From an uncultured Actinomycetes bacterium (GTDB taxonomy: Bacteria > Actinomycetota > Geothermincolia > Fen-727 > JACVIW01): a DNA stretch of 64,000 nucleotides. Numbering within the stretch: position 1 is the first letter of the stretch; each line of letters starts with the position of its first letter. The notes beneath the pieces were generated by a model. The model was not told the origin of the DNA. It saw nothing but the letters and a program-made list of their open reading frames with translations, and ran no database searches. The position numbers and the translations under genes are program-made. Below, piece after piece: positions 62,686 to 64,000 of the stretch. Location: the NCBI GenBank assembly GCA_937127245.1, contig CAKZLU010000002.1, positions 62,001 to 126,000 on the forward strand, in the 5' to 3' direction.

Positions 62686-63429
62686 CTAAATTGACGGGTA
62701 GGGGATTTCAAGTCTGGGAGCGGGCTGTCTTTTGTGAGAACTCATTTCAATCATGCGCTTTACCTTTTTAACCACTTCCTCTTTAAAAGGGGGGTTCTCT
62801 CCTTTCTCTATAAACTTCAGGCACGTGTCGAGCTCTTCATATGTTATGCCCATTTCACCCTCGTCTGTTTGTTTCTCCCACAAGCCAGCGCTTGGGCGTT
62901 TGCTCAATATCCTCTCAGGGATACCCATGTCGGCCGCCATTTTGAGCAGGTCCGTTTTGTAGATCCCAGCCAAAGGAAACAGATCAGCGCCACCGTCACC
63001 ATGTTTGGTGAAATACCCAACCGAAATTTCACTCTTATTGCCGGTGCCTACCACGAGATAACCGAGATCGTTGGCAAGATAATAGAGGACGGTCATCCTG
63101 ATCCTCGGTTTTATGTTAGCATAGGCAAGCTGAGAACCACGCGGGAGCGCTGCCTTGAAAGCCTGGTAAACTTGATTTAGGTCTATTTCGACGGTCTTAA
63201 GATTCAGCTCTTGGGCCAATTTGCGGGCATCCTCGATATCCTCAAGCCTGCTCTCAATCGGCATGATAACTCCAAGCGAATTCAGCGGAAACGCTTTTTT
63301 TGAAAGCAGCGCCACCACGGCAGAATCAAGACCGCCGCTCAAACCGAAGAGTAATCCTTTAGCGTTAGATGAGCTTACCCTTTCCTTCAGCCAGTCAACA
63401 GCCAATCTTACAAAATCATCTGAGCGCAT
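62686..63429 (-). CDS. nadE: NAD synthetase (ammonia-dependent)
   Basis: Final step of NAD synthesis, amidating deamido-NAD with ammonia. The 247-residue protein begins at ATG 63429 with GGGGAG upstream. It has the ATP pyrophosphatase P-loop FGLSGGLDSAVVALL, and NKSEISVGYFTKHGDGGADLFPL, then YKTDLLKMA and PSAGLWEKQTDEGEMG. No N-terminal glutaminase domain is present, so it needs free ammonia. Next to the GlnR-like gene and glnA, which links NAD and ammonia supply only by position. Confidence 0.96.
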   Translation of the reverse strand: MRSDDFVRLAVDWLKERVSSSNAKGLLFGLSGGLDSAVVALLSKKAFPLNSLGVIMPIESRLEDIEDARKLAQELNLKTVEIDLNQVYQAFKAALPRGSQLAYANIKPRIRMTVLYYLANDLGYLVVGTGNKSEISVGYFTKHGDGGADLFPLAGIYKTDLLKMAADMGIPERILSKRPSAGLWEKQTDEGEMGITYEELDTCLKFIEKGENPPFKEEVVKKVKRMIEMSSHKRQPAPRLEIPYPSI

Positions 63430-63524
63430 GAGCACCACTCCCCATAAACTTCTAAAAACTCTATTTCCTAAACGGAAACATAAATCTTAAATCCCATATA
63501 TTCCCGAAACAGGCGACACAAAAC

Positions 63525-64000
63525 CTAACGCAGTTTTTTCAGCCTTGCGATGTACATCCCGTCGCAGCCGTGTACATCGGGAAATAGCTGAATGTAGCCC
63601 CCTTCAGCATTGAGGCCGCCCGTCAGACCAATGTCTTCGACCTCGAAACCCTGCGCGGTGCTCAAAAATGCGTGAATTATATCCTTGGTTTCCCTTCTGG
63701 ATATGGTGCATGCCGAATAAACGAGTATCCCCTCTCTTCTCACGAGTTCGGACGCGCTGGTGAGAATCTCGATTTGAAGCCTTGAAAGCCTCGGTATATC
63801 ATCAGGGCTCCTTCTCCATCTCGCATCCGGCTTCCTCGCCAGCGTCCCGAGCCCGCTGCAGGGCACATCGACAAGCACTCTATCGAATTTCTCATGAATC
63901 ACTTTGGCGGCATTTCTCGAATCGAGAACCATAGTTTCAATGATGTCAATCCCAAGCCTGCGGCTTAAGGTAATCAAACTCTGAATTCTGGACTTGTTTA
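63525..64000 (-). CDS. rsmB: 16S rRNA m5C967 methyltransferase RsmB, C-terminal part
   Basis: Runs off the right edge; about 158 residues are visible. The frame is open to the end (NKSRIQSLITLSRRLGIDII continues upstream). DRVLVDVPCSGLGTLARKPD and VYSACTISRRETKDI supply the two cysteines of the RNA m5C methyltransferases. RRSPDDIPRLSRLQIEILTSA is the RsmB-specific stretch. The N-terminal NusB-like RNA-binding domain lies outside the window. Located upstream of nadE on the same strand, 95 bases apart. Confidence 0.88.
   Translation of the reverse strand, partial: NKSRIQSLITLSRRLGIDIIETMVLDSRNAAKVIHEKFDRVLVDVPCSGLGTLARKPDARWRRSPDDIPRLSRLQIEILTSASELVRREGILVYSACTISRRETKDIIHAFLSTAQGFEVEDIGLTGGLNAEGGYIQLFPDVHGCDGMYIARLKKLR

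Noticed and set aside
1-64000. CRISPR arrays, insertion sequences and prophage genes
   Set aside because: No direct repeats of CRISPR type, transposase, integrase or phage structural motifs were seen on either strand.

Overview
The window reads as ordinary chromosome from an anaerobic bacterium of moderate GC. The mix of genes points to a deep-branching actinobacterial or clostridia-like lineage: HrcA/CIRCE heat-shock control, a GAF-ANTAR antiterminator, a GlnR-like regulator beside glutamine synthetase, an archaeal-type split glutamate synthase, fused NADH-dehydrogenase modules, a glycyl radical enzyme and Hdr-like iron-sulfur proteins. I cannot place it further from sequence alone. Coding is dense on both strands, TTG and GTG starts are common, and I see no phage, IS element or CRISPR array.

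Layout. 1-6274 (minus): lepA, then the CIRCE-controlled hrcA-dnaJ-rsmE-mtaB-HIT operon. 6558-13640: rpsT, then holA, comEC, comEA and leuS on the minus strand. 13905-18937: a TetR regulator divergent from an FAD oxidoreductase, a second carotenoid-desaturase-like oxidoreductase, an epoxide-hydrolase-like enzyme and a BsuPI-type lipoprotein. 18962-24338 (minus): a glycyl radical enzyme, its activase, an FMN split-barrel protein and an acyl-CoA dehydrogenase. 24533-29186: a small membrane protein, a secreted prenyltransferase-repeat protein, an unknown 500-residue protein and a CCG/ferredoxin protein.

29466-35032 (plus): a GAF-ANTAR regulator, then a promoter, a leader with a hexaloop hairpin and an intrinsic terminator, and then an operon of fused NuoE-NuoF, a NuoG-N-terminal-like Fe-S protein and a glutamate-synthase-like FMN protein. 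This looks like a complete ANTAR antitermination circuit controlling an NADH-linked redox system, and it is the most interesting region in the window.

35142-50205 (mostly minus): a zinc-ribbon membrane protein, a DUF2804-like protein, a HEAT-repeat protein, tRNA-Ala(GGC), rsfS, an LCP protein, nadD, pheT-pheS, a SpoU methylase, rplT-rpmI-infC (infC starting at AUU behind a terminator-bearing leader) and a GAF/HD-GYP protein. 50242-54005 (minus): the riboflavin operon ribD-ribE-ribBA-ribH behind an FMN riboswitch. 54158-64000: a coiled-coil lipoprotein, rpe, a split glutamate synthase with an HdrB-HdrC fusion, glnA, the GlnR-like regulator, nadE and the 3' part of rsmB.

Together the window holds two glutamate-synthase-type FMN enzymes in different electron-transfer settings: NuoEF/G-like in one, Hdr-like plus split GltB domains in the other. 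Each lies near a plausible nitrogen or redox regulator.
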